Shown in pieces: positions 39,234-49,637 of a DNA stretch of 64,000 nt. The stretch is from Rhodopseudomonas sp. (GTDB taxonomy: Bacteria > Pseudomonadota > Alphaproteobacteria > Rhizobiales > Xanthobacteraceae). The DNA lies in contig WGNB01000020.1 in the NCBI GenBank assembly GCA_016124795.1, positions 1 to 64,000 of the forward strand, given 5' to 3'. Every line of letters begins with the position of its first letter. Position 1 is the first letter of the stretch. A program made the position numbers and the translations under genes. Below the pieces are notes generated by a model, which saw only the letters and a program-made list of their open reading frames with translations, made no database searches and was not told the origin of the DNA.

Positions 39234-40400
39234 ATGACTGCGGCCATCGTCGGCTGGGCCCATAGCCCCTTCGGCAAGCTTTCCGGGGAAAGCGTCGAGA
39301 GCCTGATCGTCAAGGTGACCACCGATGCGTTGGCCCATGCCGGCATTGAGGCCAAGGACGTCGACGAGATCGTGCTCGGCCATTTCAACGCCGGTTTTTC
39401 ACCGCAGGACTTTACCGCGTCGCTGGTGCTTCAGGCTTCGCCCGATCTGCGCTTCAAGCGCGCGCTGCGGGTCGAAAACGCCTGCGCGACCGGCTCGGCG
39501 GCGATCCATCAGGGCATCAAATCGATTGAGGCCAAGGCCGCGCGAATCGTGCTGGCGGTCGGCGTCGAGCAGATGACCGCGACGCCGGGACCGGAAATTG
39601 GCCGGAACCTGCTGAAAGCCTCCTATGTTCGCGAGGAAGCCGACATCGACGGTGGCTTTGCCGGCGTTTTCGGCCAGATCGCTGCTAAATATTTCCAGAA
39701 ATACGGCGACCAGTCGGACGCGCTGGCGATGATCGCCGCCAAAAACCACAAGAACGGCGTCGGCAACCCTTACGCCCAGATCCGCAAGGACCTCGGCTAC
39801 GACTTTTGTCGTACAGAGAGCGACAAGAACCCCTTCGTGGCCGGTCCGCTGAAGCGAACCGATTGTTCGCTGGTGTCGGACGGCGCGGCGGCGGTCGTTC
39901 TGGCCGATGTCGAAACCGCGCTCAAACTCGGCCGCGCGGTGGCGTTCCGCGCTGCCGAACATGTGTCGGATTTTCTGCCGATGTCGAAGCGCGACGTTCT
40001 CAAGTTCGACGGTTGCGCGCTCGGCTGGAAACGGGCGCTGGCGCAGGCCGGCGTCACGCTCGACGATCTGTCCTTCGTCGAGACCCATGATTGTTTTACC
40101 GTTGCCGAATTGATCGAATACGAGGCGATGGGCCTCACTCCGGAAGGACAGGGCGCGCGCGCGATCAAGGAAGGCTGGACCCAGAAGGATGGCAAGTTGC
40201 CGGTCAATCCGTCCGGCGGTTTGAAGGCCAAGGGGCATCCGATTGGCGCCACCGGCGTTTCGATGCACGCGATGACGGCCATGCAACTTACCGGCGACGC
40301 CGGCGATCTTCAGATCAAGAATGCCAAGCTCGGCGGCATCTTCAATATGGGCGGAACGGCGGTCGCCAATTACGTCAGCATCCTCGAACGCATCAAATAA
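39234..40400 (+). CDS. Acetyl-CoA acetyltransferase/thiolase (SCP-x type)
   Basis: RVENACATGSAAIHQGIKSI, VETHDCFTVAELIEYE, NPSGGLKAKGHPIGATG. Confidence 0.9.
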   Translation: MTAAIVGWAHSPFGKLSGESVESLIVKVTTDALAHAGIEAKDVDEIVLGHFNAGFSPQDFTASLVLQASPDLRFKRALRVENACATGSAAIHQGIKSIEAKAARIVLAVGVEQMTATPGPEIGRNLLKASYVREEADIDGGFAGVFGQIAAKYFQKYGDQSDALAMIAAKNHKNGVGNPYAQIRKDLGYDFCRTESDKNPFVAGPLKRTDCSLVSDGAAAVVLADVETALKLGRAVAFRAAEHVSDFLPMSKRDVLKFDGCALGWKRALAQAGVTLDDLSFVETHDCFTVAELIEYEAMGLTPEGQGARAIKEGWTQKDGKLPVNPSGGLKAKGHPIGATGVSMHAMTAMQLTGDAGDLQIKNAKLGGIFNMGGTAVANYVSILERIK

Positions 40401-40593
40401 TCGTCGATTGAAGCCCGGTTTGGGCGAGGTCGCCACTTATGCGAGCAAATGCTGCTGTGCAACTCGATCGGTGCTTATAAACGGAGCATAACTTCAAATT
40501 GATCGCGTGATTGGACCAGTTACAATGCAGAAATAAAAATTGTGGTTTGGGGGCAAACTTATTTGCCGGTGGCGGAAAGGTGACGGGGCAATC

Positions 40594-41514
40594 ATGATCA
40601 ACATTCCTACCGACCTGCTACGCACATTCGTCGCGGTCGTGGATATGCGCAGTTTCACCAAGGCAGCGGTATCGCTTGGGGTCACCCAGCCGGCCGTCAG
40701 CGCCCAGATCAAGCGGCTCCAGTTTCTGATCGGCGACGATATTTTCGACCGCAGCACGCAAGGCGTCAGCCTCACGCAGCATGGGGAAGTTGTTATCAGC
40801 TATGCGCGCCGGCTGTTGTCGTTGAACGATCAGATCGTTCATCTCGGCGGCGCCGGTCCGCGGCCGGAACTGGTGGTTCGCGTCGGCACGCCGAGCGATT
40901 TCGTGGCTTCGCTGTTGCCCGGGATCATGGCCGATTTCCGCGCCTGCTGGCCGGATGTTCGCTTTATCGTGCGCACCGATTACGAGGAGCCGCTGACCCG
41001 CGCCCTGCATGCCGGCGGTATCGATATTCTGGTCGGCCTGTCGATGCGGGCGCCGCATGACGCGCATTATAGCTGGCCGGAAGACATGGTCTGGGTGCGC
41101 GGTCCCGACACCTGCATCGATAAGGAAGCGCCGGTGCCGCTGGTGTCCTATGGCGAGCCGAGCGTCCACCACAAGGTGGCGGTGAAGGCTTTGAAATCGG
41201 CCGGCATGGAATGGGAAGTGGTGTTCACCGGGTCCAGCATGACCAGCCTCAGCGGCGCGGTGGCGGCTGGACTGGGCGTGCTGGCGATGTCGCGGCGGCG
41301 GGCCAAGACCGCCGGCTTTACCATCTGGGAAGACGCGCCGCTGCCGAAATTGCCGGACCTCTATCGCAATATTTATATTCGCGAAGGCGGCGCGCGGGCG
41401 GCTTACGAGCAACTGGCCGACGATATTGCGGTGGCGCTCGATGGCAAGCGCGCGGGTTCGGCCAAGACGATGCCGTCCATCGGGCTGGTCCGCGAGAACG
41501 ATTCGGCGGCATAG
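40594..41514 (+). CDS. LysR-family transcriptional regulator
   Basis: LLRTFVAVVDMRSFTKAAVSLGVTQPAVSAQIKRLQ. Confidence 0.9.
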   Translation: MINIPTDLLRTFVAVVDMRSFTKAAVSLGVTQPAVSAQIKRLQFLIGDDIFDRSTQGVSLTQHGEVVISYARRLLSLNDQIVHLGGAGPRPELVVRVGTPSDFVASLLPGIMADFRACWPDVRFIVRTDYEEPLTRALHAGGIDILVGLSMRAPHDAHYSWPEDMVWVRGPDTCIDKEAPVPLVSYGEPSVHHKVAVKALKSAGMEWEVVFTGSSMTSLSGAVAAGLGVLAMSRRRAKTAGFTIWEDAPLPKLPDLYRNIYIREGGARAAYEQLADDIAVALDGKRAGSAKTMPSIGLVRENDSAA

Positions 41515-41555
41515 TTCGTCGCCCGTGTTAGGCGTCGTCGCGTAACCGTCGCGGT

Positions 41556-42329
41556 TCAGCTTTGCGCGAAACCGGAGCGTTGCGCCCAGCCGGTCATTCG
41601 TCGCTCCAGGATGGCCATCGCGGCGTACATGACGATGCCTTCGATCGCCAGCGCGACCAGGCCGGCGAAGATCAGTGGCACCTGAAACTGTGCCTGTGCC
41701 TGCAACATCAGATTACCGATGCCGTAATTGGATGCGACGCTTTCCGAGATCACCGAGCCGACAAAGGCCAGGGTGATCGCGACTTTCAGCGAGCCGAAGA
41801 AGTAAGGCAGGGTGCGCGGGATACCGACCTTGCGCATGATATCGAGCTTTGATGCGCCGAGTGCCTTCAGCACGTCCTCGAGTTCGGGCTCGATCGTCGC
41901 CAGTCCGGTCGCAACATTGACGACGATCGGGAAAAACGAAATCAGGAACGCGGTCAGCACGGCCGGCACCGCGCCAATGCCGAACCAAAGTACCAAAATC
42001 GGCACCAAGGCGACTTTCGGGATGGCGTTGAAGCCGATCATCAAGGGATAGAGGCCGGCATAGATCGCGCGCGACCAGCCGATCAACAAACCGAGCAACA
42101 GACCGAAGCCGACCGCCATGCCGAAACCGATCAGCGTGGTTTCCAGCGTGATCCAGGAGTTGCGCGCCAGAGGGATGGCGTAATCGACGAATGCTTGCGC
42201 CACGGCGGTTGGCGGCGGCAGGAAGAACACCGGAATCTTGAAGAAGTGTACCGCGCCTTCCCACACCGCCAGCAGGCCGATGGTGAACAGCCAGGGCGAT
42301 GCCTTGATGAGAAGATTGGTGCGCGTCAT
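41556..42329 (-). CDS. ABC transporter permease (SsuC/TauC-like)
   Basis: GASKLDIMRKVGIPRTLPYFFGSLKVAITLAFVGSVISE EAA-type motif. Confidence 0.9.
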   Translation of the reverse strand: MTRTNLLIKASPWLFTIGLLAVWEGAVHFFKIPVFFLPPPTAVAQAFVDYAIPLARNSWITLETTLIGFGMAVGFGLLLGLLIGWSRAIYAGLYPLMIGFNAIPKVALVPILVLWFGIGAVPAVLTAFLISFFPIVVNVATGLATIEPELEDVLKALGASKLDIMRKVGIPRTLPYFFGSLKVAITLAFVGSVISESVASNYGIGNLMLQAQAQFQVPLIFAGLVALAIEGIVMYAAMAILERRMTGWAQRSGFAQS

Positions 42330-43108
42330 TGCCGGGCCTTGACGATATGGCCGCGCAATTCATGCACGGTGTCGGTGAATTCCGGCGTGAAGGTGACTTC
42401 GAGATCGCGCGGCCGCGGCAAGTCGATCTGGCGCTCGACGAGGATGCGGCCCGGCCGCGACGACATCACGAAGACGCGGTCGGCGAGAAATACGGCTTCG
42501 CGCAGGTCGTGAGTCACCAGAATGACGGTGATCTTGCGCGCCGCTTGCAGGTCGCGAATGACGCACCACAATTCTTCGCGCGTGAAGGCATCGAGCGCGC
42601 CGAATGGCTCGTCCAGCATCAGCAGTTGCGGCTCGTGGATCAGCGCCCGGCATAACGATGTGCGCTGCTGCATGCCGCCGGACAATTCCCACGGAAATTT
42701 GTCGCTCTGGCCGGCCAGCCCGACCGACGCCAGCAGCGCTTCGGCGCGCTCGCGAAACTCCGCCTTGCGCCGGCGGATTTCGCCGCGATAGGGCGGGACG
42801 ATTTCGAGCGGCAGCAGCAGGTTTTCCATTGTGGTGCGCCAAGGCAATAGCGTCGGCGCCTGGAAGGCCATGCCGGCGATCTTGACCGGCGCCTTCACCG
42901 GCGTGCCTGCCACCGTGACGCTACCGAGATGCGGAAACTGCAGGCCGGTGGCGAGCTTCATCAGGGTGGATTTGCCGCAGCCGGACGGGCCGACCACGGC
43001 GGCGAATTCGCCTTTTCGCACCGTCAGCGACAGACCCTCGACCGCCAGCGCGGACCCCGCGCCGGCATAGCCGTGGCTGACATTATCGAGCGTGACGAAA
43101 TCGGTCAC
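42326..43108 (-). CDS. ABC transporter ATP-binding protein (SsuB/TauB-like)
   Basis: GPSGCGKSTLMKLATG, LSGGMQQRTSLCRALIHEPQLLMLDEPFGALD. Confidence 0.9.
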   Translation of the reverse strand: MTDFVTLDNVSHGYAGAGSALAVEGLSLTVRKGEFAAVVGPSGCGKSTLMKLATGLQFPHLGSVTVAGTPVKAPVKIAGMAFQAPTLLPWRTTMENLLLPLEIVPPYRGEIRRRKAEFRERAEALLASVGLAGQSDKFPWELSGGMQQRTSLCRALIHEPQLLMLDEPFGALDAFTREELWCVIRDLQAARKITVILVTHDLREAVFLADRVFVMSSRPGRILVERQIDLPRPRDLEVTFTPEFTDTVHELRGHIVKARQ

Positions 43109-43111
43109 GGT

Positions 43112-44152
43112 CTAGTTGAACTTCCGGTCTGCGGCCGGCGGCAGGAACGAGGCGTCGAAGACATCGGAGGGCTTCGGCTTGGCGTTCTTCCACTTGTAGG
43201 TCAGGCCGATCTGATCGATCGCCTTGGCCAGACGGGCGTCGTCGACGCCGCCGTAACCGTTGGCCTTGACCTCGGCGGTCACGATATTGTCGCGGATCGC
43301 CATGTTCAGCCGTTCAAGCTCGGTCGACTTCTTGGCGATGTCGTTGCGTTTGAGCACCGAGTCGACCGCAGTCGCCGGCGACTTCACGGTCTCTTTCAGG
43401 CCCTTGAGATAAGCCCTCAGGAAGCCCTTGACCGCGTCGGGATGATCGGCGGCGAATTTGGCGTTCACGATGACGGCGTTACCGTAGAGATTGACGCCGT
43501 AATCGGCCATCAGCAGCACGGTGATGTCATCGACCGGCACGCCTTTGTCCTTCAGGTTGATGAAGGACGAAAACGAGAAGCCGGTGATGGCGTCGACCTG
43601 GCCGGCCGCCAGCATCGGTTCGCGCACCGGGAAACCGACGTTTTCGATGGTGACCTTGGAAGCGTCGATGCCATTGGCCTGCACGAAGATCGGCCATTGC
43701 GCGTAAGCGCCGTCCGGCGCCGGCGCGCCGAGTTTCTTGCCTTCGAGGTCCTTCGGCTTGATGACGCCGCGGCTCTTTCGGCCGACAATGGCGAAGGGTG
43801 GCTTGTTGTAGACCATGAAGATCGCCTTGACCGGCGCCGTCGGATTGGCGTCGCGGAACCGGGTCAGCGAATTGATGTCGGCAAAGCCCATGTCATAGGT
43901 GCCGGAGGCAACCCGGTTGATCGGCTCAACTGAGCCGGCCGCCGAGTCGATGCTGACGTTGAGGCCTTCGGCTTTGTAGTAGCCCTTATCGAGCGGCAGC
44001 AGGAAGGTTGCCGACGGTCCCTCGAACTTGAAGTCGAGGCTGAACTTGATGATGGTTTCGGCCGCCGAGGCGCTGCCGGCGATCGTGGCGGTCGCCAGGA
44101 TGCCCGTGAATACCGCCGCGATTGCCGTCCGCCCGACGCGAAAAACCCGCAT
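43112..44152 (-). CDS. ABC transporter substrate-binding protein (NMT1/SsuA-like)
   Basis: Signal peptide MRVFRVGRTAIAAVFTGILATATIAGSASAAE; FKFEGPSATFLLPLDKGYYKAEGLNVSIDSAAGS. Confidence 0.88.
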   Translation of the reverse strand: MRVFRVGRTAIAAVFTGILATATIAGSASAAETIIKFSLDFKFEGPSATFLLPLDKGYYKAEGLNVSIDSAAGSVEPINRVASGTYDMGFADINSLTRFRDANPTAPVKAIFMVYNKPPFAIVGRKSRGVIKPKDLEGKKLGAPAPDGAYAQWPIFVQANGIDASKVTIENVGFPVREPMLAAGQVDAITGFSFSSFINLKDKGVPVDDITVLLMADYGVNLYGNAVIVNAKFAADHPDAVKGFLRAYLKGLKETVKSPATAVDSVLKRNDIAKKSTELERLNMAIRDNIVTAEVKANGYGGVDDARLAKAIDQIGLTYKWKNAKPKPSDVFDASFLPPAADRKFN

Positions 44153-44591
44153 AACTCTCTTCCTTTCTGCGGTCCGCGCACCTTGCCGTGCGTCTCGACC
44201 GGTATTGTTCGCCGATGATCTCATGCCGCCTAATCCCGAGGCATTGAGGGGCTTGCGGCACCGCCAAGCCACGGTGAACTCCAGCAAAGAACATGCCGCT
44301 TCAAAGAGCAAGATATCGAAGCGCAATATGTAGGCATGAGCGTTTCGGTGGCGCACATTGCCGCATCCTTGGGCACACTGAGCCGGTCTGCCCGTATGAC
44401 TGAGAAATTGGCCGCCATCGGCGGGAGGCGAATGGGCGTTGGCGCGGCGGTTTTACGGTCGATGTCCGGATCTCGGTGCGCACGGGCTTGCGCGACATAG
44501 AGTCGCGGCATTGGCGCAATGTCGGGTTCCAGCGCAGGGGTGGCGTTTACGAAACGTTTATACTTCAGGCTCCGAACCCAGGGAGATCGTC

Positions 44592-44891
44592 ATGCGTCAT
44601 TTTAAGGGTCTGATCGCCGCCGGACTGGCCGCCACGGTGCTGCTCGGTTCGGTCGGGGTGAACTCCGCCGAAGCCCGCAGCCGCCATCATCACAGCCGCG
44701 CTAACGCGGCGGCACTCGGCGCCGTCCTTGGCGTGTTCGGCACCATTGCGGCGCTGGCCGCGCGGGACCGCTATCGCGATGGCTACTACTATTACGGCCC
44801 CGGTCCTTATTATGGCGGCCCGTACGCCTACGCGCCGGCGCCGCGTTATTATTACTACCGGCACCGGTATTGGCACCATCGCCACTGGTAA
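44592..44891 (+). CDS. Small exported Tyr/His/Pro-rich protein
   Basis: MRHFKGLIAAGLAATVLLGSVGVNSAEARS signal peptide; RYYYYRHRYWHHRHW C-terminus. Confidence 0.7.
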   Translation: MRHFKGLIAAGLAATVLLGSVGVNSAEARSRHHHSRANAAALGAVLGVFGTIAALAARDRYRDGYYYYGPGPYYGGPYAYAPAPRYYYYRHRYWHHRHW

Positions 44892-44982
44892 CCATGCCCT
44901 GACCGACGATCGAGGATCGTCGAATTCGGCTCGCCGGACGCGGCATTGATCGCTTTTGCAACCGGATCGGTTACAGTTTGGC

Positions 44983-45363
44983 ATGGCTGATTCGGTTAAC
45001 CGGCTTCATGCTGCCGTGATTGCCGCGCGGGACGCGGATCCGACGACATCGCGCACCGCGCGTTTGTTGCGGTCCGGCCGTGCCAAAATCGCCAAAAAGC
45101 TCGGTGAAGAAGCGGTCGAAGTCGTGATCGACGCCATGCATGGCCAGACCGAGGCCGTGGTCCGGGAAAGCGCCGACCTGATCTACAATCTGGTGGTGCT
45201 GTGGGTCCATGCCGGGATCAATCCCGACGACGTCTGGGCCGAGATGAACCGTCGCGAGCAGATGCTCGGCATTGCCGAGAAATTGCCAAAAGACACGGTC
45301 CCGGCTACGTCACGGCGGAAAGTCGTGCCGCTGGAAGGTCGGCGTGCGCCCAAACGACGCTGA
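44983..45363 (+). CDS. hisE: Phosphoribosyl-ATP diphosphatase (HisE-like)
   Basis: TARLLRSGRAKIAKKLGEEAVEVVIDAMHGQTEAVVRESADLIYNLVVLW. Confidence 0.87.
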   Translation: MADSVNRLHAAVIAARDADPTTSRTARLLRSGRAKIAKKLGEEAVEVVIDAMHGQTEAVVRESADLIYNLVVLWVHAGINPDDVWAEMNRREQMLGIAEKLPKDTVPATSRRKVVPLEGRRAPKRR

Positions 45364-45443
45364 ATTGCGTCATCGGGCCGCGCCGATAAACTCCGTCGCC
45401 GATCCGTCACAATTTCCCGTCACATAGTCCCCATGAGTGCCGA

Positions 45444-46055
45444 ATGACCCTTGAGGCCACACAGTCGCGCAACCTGCTGCGCCGTCTTTACGACTGGTGC
45501 GTGGAAGCCGCCCATAAACCGCATGCGATGTGGACCATGGGCGCGATCGCTTTCGCGGAAAGCTCGTTTTTTCCGATTCCGCCCGACGTGATGTTGATCC
45601 CGATGGCGCTGGCGCGGCCGCAGCGCGCTTACGTGATGGCGGTCTGGTGCACCGTTGCCTCGGTGCTGGGCGGTGTCGTCGGCTACGCCATTGGCGCGCT
45701 GCTCTACGATTCCGTCGGCGCCTGGCTGATCCATCTCTATGGTTATGGCGATAAGGTTGAGACCTTCCGTGCTGCTTACGCGCAATGGGGCGCCTGGATC
45801 ATTCTGCTCAAAGGCCTGACGCCGATCCCTTACAAGATCGTCACCATCACCTCGGGCTTCGCCGGCTATAATTTCGTTCTTTTCATCGTGTTTTCGGTGA
45901 TCGCTCGGGCCGGCCGCTTTTTCATGCTGGCCTTCCTGCTGCACCGTTATGGCGAACAGGCCCGGCACATCATTGAAAAGCGACTTGGCCTCTGGGTCAC
46001 GCTCGGCGCGGCCGTCATCGTGCTCGGTCTGGTGATCGCGATCTATTTGATCTAA
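45444..46055 (+). CDS. DedA/YqaA-family membrane protein
   Basis: AIAFAESSFFPIPPDVMLIPMALARP and LLKGLTPIPYKIVTITSGFAGYN. Confidence 0.88.
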   Translation: MTLEATQSRNLLRRLYDWCVEAAHKPHAMWTMGAIAFAESSFFPIPPDVMLIPMALARPQRAYVMAVWCTVASVLGGVVGYAIGALLYDSVGAWLIHLYGYGDKVETFRAAYAQWGAWIILLKGLTPIPYKIVTITSGFAGYNFVLFIVFSVIARAGRFFMLAFLLHRYGEQARHIIEKRLGLWVTLGAAVIVLGLVIAIYLI

Positions 46056-46225
46056 CCTGTCGGTCAGTCCTTACCGCCGCTGCCCCGTATGGCGTTTATC
46101 GCCGGGGCGCGGCCTTGCGGCAGCAGAGCGGTTCTGCGGCGGCGACATGAAAATGAATTCGAGCGGGCTCCGAACGGGGCGGTCGAATGGGGCGGCCCGA
46201 TCGGGCAGGCCAAATTAGGCGGGCA

Positions 46226-46816
46226 ATGCGCACGAAGAATTTGGACGATGCAGCGATCTTGATTGACCGGCCTGTCGCGACAGCGCGTCGCCGCCGGCTC
46301 GCTTGCGTCGTGCTGCTCGCGGCGGGTTGCGCGATATCTCCCGGCATAATGACGGGTTCGGCCTTTAGCCAGACGACGGCTCCGGCCGCGCCGCCGCAGA
46401 ATCCGCCGGTCAAGAGCGATCCGCCCGGTTTTCTCGATGCTTTTGGCAAATGGCTGTCGGACCAGGCCGACAATCTCAATTCGTCGTTCAAGGATGCCGG
46501 CAAGCAGGTGCAGTCTCTGGGCAAGGAAGCCGGCAGCGCCGCCCAGTCCACGGTCGAAGGCGCCAAGGACGCGGCCGATGCGATGGTGCGCGCCCGCGTG
46601 GTCAGCGGTCATGAGAAATGCCGCGTCGCACCCAATGGCGCGCCCGATTGCGTGGCTGCGGCGACCGCAATCTGCAAGGCCAAGGGCTTCGAGAGCGGCA
46701 AGAGCGCCGATATGACCACCGCCGTGGTTTGCCCGCCATCGGTTTATATTGCCGGCCGCAACAGCGGGCCTGAGTGCCGGACCGAAACCTTCGTGTCCCG
46801 CGCGCTCTGCCAATAG
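46226..46816 (+). CDS. Hypothetical exported protein
   Basis: Hydrophobic N-terminal segment RLACVVLLAAGCAISPGIMTGSAFS, helical middle, Cys-containing C-terminus. Confidence 0.65.
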   Translation: MRTKNLDDAAILIDRPVATARRRRLACVVLLAAGCAISPGIMTGSAFSQTTAPAAPPQNPPVKSDPPGFLDAFGKWLSDQADNLNSSFKDAGKQVQSLGKEAGSAAQSTVEGAKDAADAMVRARVVSGHEKCRVAPNGAPDCVAAATAICKAKGFESGKSADMTTAVVCPPSVYIAGRNSGPECRTETFVSRALCQ

Positions 46817-46945
46817 ACTTGGGCCACTGGGCGTTTCCGGCCTGTTCCGACACCGCGGCGCGGACGCTTGTTTCAACGCCTGGCCTGTGGTCCCCTTTTG
46901 TCAAAGCCGGATAACAACCGGCGGCCAACAGGGAGCGCGACGCCG

Positions 46946-48307
46946 GTGAATCTTCATTCCAAATTACTCGAACGCGAAGCGGCCGGTCATCCAGTCACGG
47001 TCGGCGTCATCGGCGCCGGCAAATTCGGCACGATGTTTCTGTCGCAGGCGCGCTTGACCGCCGGCATGCATGTCGTCGGCGTCGCCGATCTCGATGTCGG
47101 CCGTGCGCGCCGTCAACTCGACACCGCCGGTTGGCCGGCCCCGCTTTATGCCGCAGCCTCGCTCGACGATGCCGTCGCCAGGCGCACGACCTTCGTCGGC
47201 GACGATGCCGATGCGATGATCGCCGATCCGCGTATCGAGGTGATCGTGGAGGCGACCGGCGTGCCCGGCGCCGGCATCCATCATTGTCTGCAGGCCATCG
47301 CCAACGGCAAGCATATCGTCATGGTCAATGTCGAAGCCGACGCGGTAGCCGGCCCGCTGTTAGCGCGCAAGGCGAAGGCCGCCGGCGTGGTGTATTCGCT
47401 GGCCTGGGGCGATCAGCCGGCCTTGATCTGTGAGCAGGTCGACTGGGCGCGGGCCGCCGGTTTCAAGGTGATCTCGGCGGGCAAGGGCACTCGCTACGAG
47501 CCGCATTATCACAAGTCCAATCCCGACAATGTCTGGGACATTCTCGACAAATATCTCAACATCACGGATCGCAAGTCGATCAATCCGAAGATGTTCAATT
47601 CCTTCGTTGACGGTACCAAGTCCGGCATCGAGATGACGGCGGTATGCAACGCGACCGGCCTGCTGCCGCAGTCGGATGGCTTGCATTTTCCGCCGGCGAC
47701 GCGGTTCGAACTCGCCGATATCTGCAAGCCTGTAAGTGAGGGTGGGACGCTCGAGAAAGAGGGCGTCACCGAAGTCACGTCATCGGTCTATCGCGACGGC
47801 AGCGACGTGCCGCACCATCTGGCGTTGGGCACCTACGTCGTATTCGAGGGCGAGACCGACTATGCCCGTCGATGCTTCAAGGAATACGCGATGTTGCCGG
47901 ACAAGAGCGGCAAGTACGCCGCCTTGTACCGTCCGATCCACATGATCGGGCTCGAGCTTGGAATTTCGGTCGCAAGCTGCGCGCTGCGTCACGAGCCGAC
48001 GGGGGCGCCGACCGGTTTCCGTTCCGATGTCGTTGCAACCGCGAAGCAACCGCTCAAGGCCGGCACCATACTGGACGGCGAGGGCGGCTTCTGCGTCTGG
48101 GGCAAGCAGACCCCTGCCGACGTGTCGCTCGACCACGGACTGTTGCCGCTCGGTCTGGCGCATAACGTCAAGCTCAAGAACGACATCGCCGAAGGCGCGG
48201 CGCTGAAATGGTCGGATGTTGTTTATGACGCCGACGATACCGCGGTGAAGGTGCGACGCGAAATGGAAGCGGCATTCGGCCGCCGCAATGCTAACGCGGC
48301 GGCGTGA
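46946..48307 (+). CDS. NAD(P)-binding homoserine dehydrogenase-like oxidoreductase with SAF-like C-terminal domain
   Basis: Rossmann motif VGVIGAGKFGTMFL; C-terminal VVATAKQPLKAGTILDGEGGFCVWG. Likely GTG start at 46946. Confidence 0.82.
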   Translation: MNLHSKLLEREAAGHPVTVGVIGAGKFGTMFLSQARLTAGMHVVGVADLDVGRARRQLDTAGWPAPLYAAASLDDAVARRTTFVGDDADAMIADPRIEVIVEATGVPGAGIHHCLQAIANGKHIVMVNVEADAVAGPLLARKAKAAGVVYSLAWGDQPALICEQVDWARAAGFKVISAGKGTRYEPHYHKSNPDNVWDILDKYLNITDRKSINPKMFNSFVDGTKSGIEMTAVCNATGLLPQSDGLHFPPATRFELADICKPVSEGGTLEKEGVTEVTSSVYRDGSDVPHHLALGTYVVFEGETDYARRCFKEYAMLPDKSGKYAALYRPIHMIGLELGISVASCALRHEPTGAPTGFRSDVVATAKQPLKAGTILDGEGGFCVWGKQTPADVSLDHGLLPLGLAHNVKLKNDIAEGAALKWSDVVYDADDTAVKVRREMEAAFGRRNANAAA

Positions 48308-48392
48308 CGGAGCGGCTTCTTAAAGCAATCGAGGGCAGCGCCGGCGCGCTGCCCTCATCGATCCAGAAATTCGCAAAGCCGAGACGGTGGCG

Positions 48393-48674
48393 CTAGCGCC
48401 AGCCCCAACGCCAGCCGCAGCGCCGGACCGTGCGCCATACCCAGTGGTGATGATGGCGGACCCGGATGCGGTGATTCCAGCAGTGGCGATAACGGTGACG
48501 ATGCCGCCAATGACGCCGATGATAGTCGCGGCGATATTGGGTCTTATGGACCAGCGATGACGACGGCACGGATTGCTGGAGGCCGGGATTGGCCATGGCC
48601 GCTTGCGCCGGAATAGGCGCTGACAGCGCGAGCGCGCCGGCGGCCAGCGCGGCGAAGATCATTGTTCGATTCAT
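48393..48674 (-). CDS. Small exported Arg/His/Trp-rich protein
   Basis: MNRTMIFAALAAGALALSAPIPAQAAM; RRDYHRRHWRHRHRYRHCWNHRIRVRHHHHWVWRTVRRCGWRWGWR. Confidence 0.7.
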   Translation of the reverse strand: MNRTMIFAALAAGALALSAPIPAQAAMANPGLQQSVPSSSLVHKTQYRRDYHRRHWRHRHRYRHCWNHRIRVRHHHHWVWRTVRRCGWRWGWR

Positions 48675-48812
48675 TAATCAATTCTCCTCTCGTCGCTCGT
48701 AAGCACTGGGTTAAGTGCCGAGCGACGCGAGGGTTTCGAACAAAATGTCGCAGCGCTGCGGTTTGTTGCCGCGCTAGTATTATTGCACCGATGGTGCGGC
48801 GCGTTCGGTCCG

Positions 48813-49019
48813 TTATTCGGTCTCGATGGTGCTGTCGATGGTGTGGCTGAGCCCGACTGCGTCGATGGTCAGCACCATGCGGGCTTTCAGGGCTTCGTTG
48901 CCCTTGATCTTGCCGGAGGCGACGGCGTCGCGGATCGCCTTTTCGATTTCGCGTTGCGATGTGACGCCGACGGTCTTGAGGAACTTGCGCATCGAGGTGT
49001 TGAGGACGTCTTCGTTCAC
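48813..49019 (-). CDS. DUF6494-type small protein
   Basis: MNEDVLNTSMRKFLKTVGVTSQREIEKAIRDAVASGKIKGNEALKARMVLTIDAVGLSHTIDSTIETE. Confidence 0.78.
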   Translation of the reverse strand: MNEDVLNTSMRKFLKTVGVTSQREIEKAIRDAVASGKIKGNEALKARMVLTIDAVGLSHTIDSTIETE

Positions 49020-49284
49020 GGCGGTTCTCCTGGCTGACGGAATGGTTGCAACCGGACGGCGGTTCGGTGCGGCTCGCCGGCTGGTCTAGCGCCGATGGGC
49101 GCCGAAGCGCCATAGCGGTGTCGCGACGGTTTTCAGGCGCATCGTGGCCATGGCCGCAACGCGCTGTCCCGACGAATGGCAAAACTATTGTCGCTTGCCG
49201 TTGACCGGACGTTTTGCGCCGCTATTATCCCGGCGCTGACCGGCGGTCGGGCCTCTTCGGGCCGGGCCCAAGGCCGGTGGGAAT

Positions 49285-49369
49285 GCCCCTGTGGCGGAAT
49301 TGGTAGACGCGCCTGACTCAAAATCAGGTACCGCAAGGTGTGCTGGTTCGAGTCCGGCCAGGGGCACCA
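49285..49369 (+). tRNA. tRNA-Leu(CAA)
   Basis: Acceptor arms GCCCCTG/CAGGGGC, anticodon arm CCTGA-CTCAAAA-TCAGG, TTCGAGTCC T-loop, encoded CCA; 85 nt. Confidence 0.96.
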
Positions 49370-49637
49370 CCTCCTCGTTCGCGGGGAGATGAAAAACATC
49401 TTATTTTCAATAAGATAAATCAAAGTTGGCCCGTTGTCGGCCGGACGACGGCTTTGTGCGACCGCCGGAGGGCGGCGGCTCGGCCCCGCCCTACGCTTTT
49501 CGTCGCCCATACATGTAGGCTTCGCCGGCCGCAGCGTGCGACCGGCCGCGTTGATCCGAATCATCGACACGGCTAGTGTCGGCGTATCCTAGGTTTTTAG
49601 TCATTGCGTAGTCTTTTCCGACACTCCAAGGCTGGGC

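Noticed and set aside
49285-49369. tRNA-Leu as an integration site for a genomic island
   Set aside because: No integrase, no direct repeat of the tRNA 3' end noticed, and flanking genes look core.
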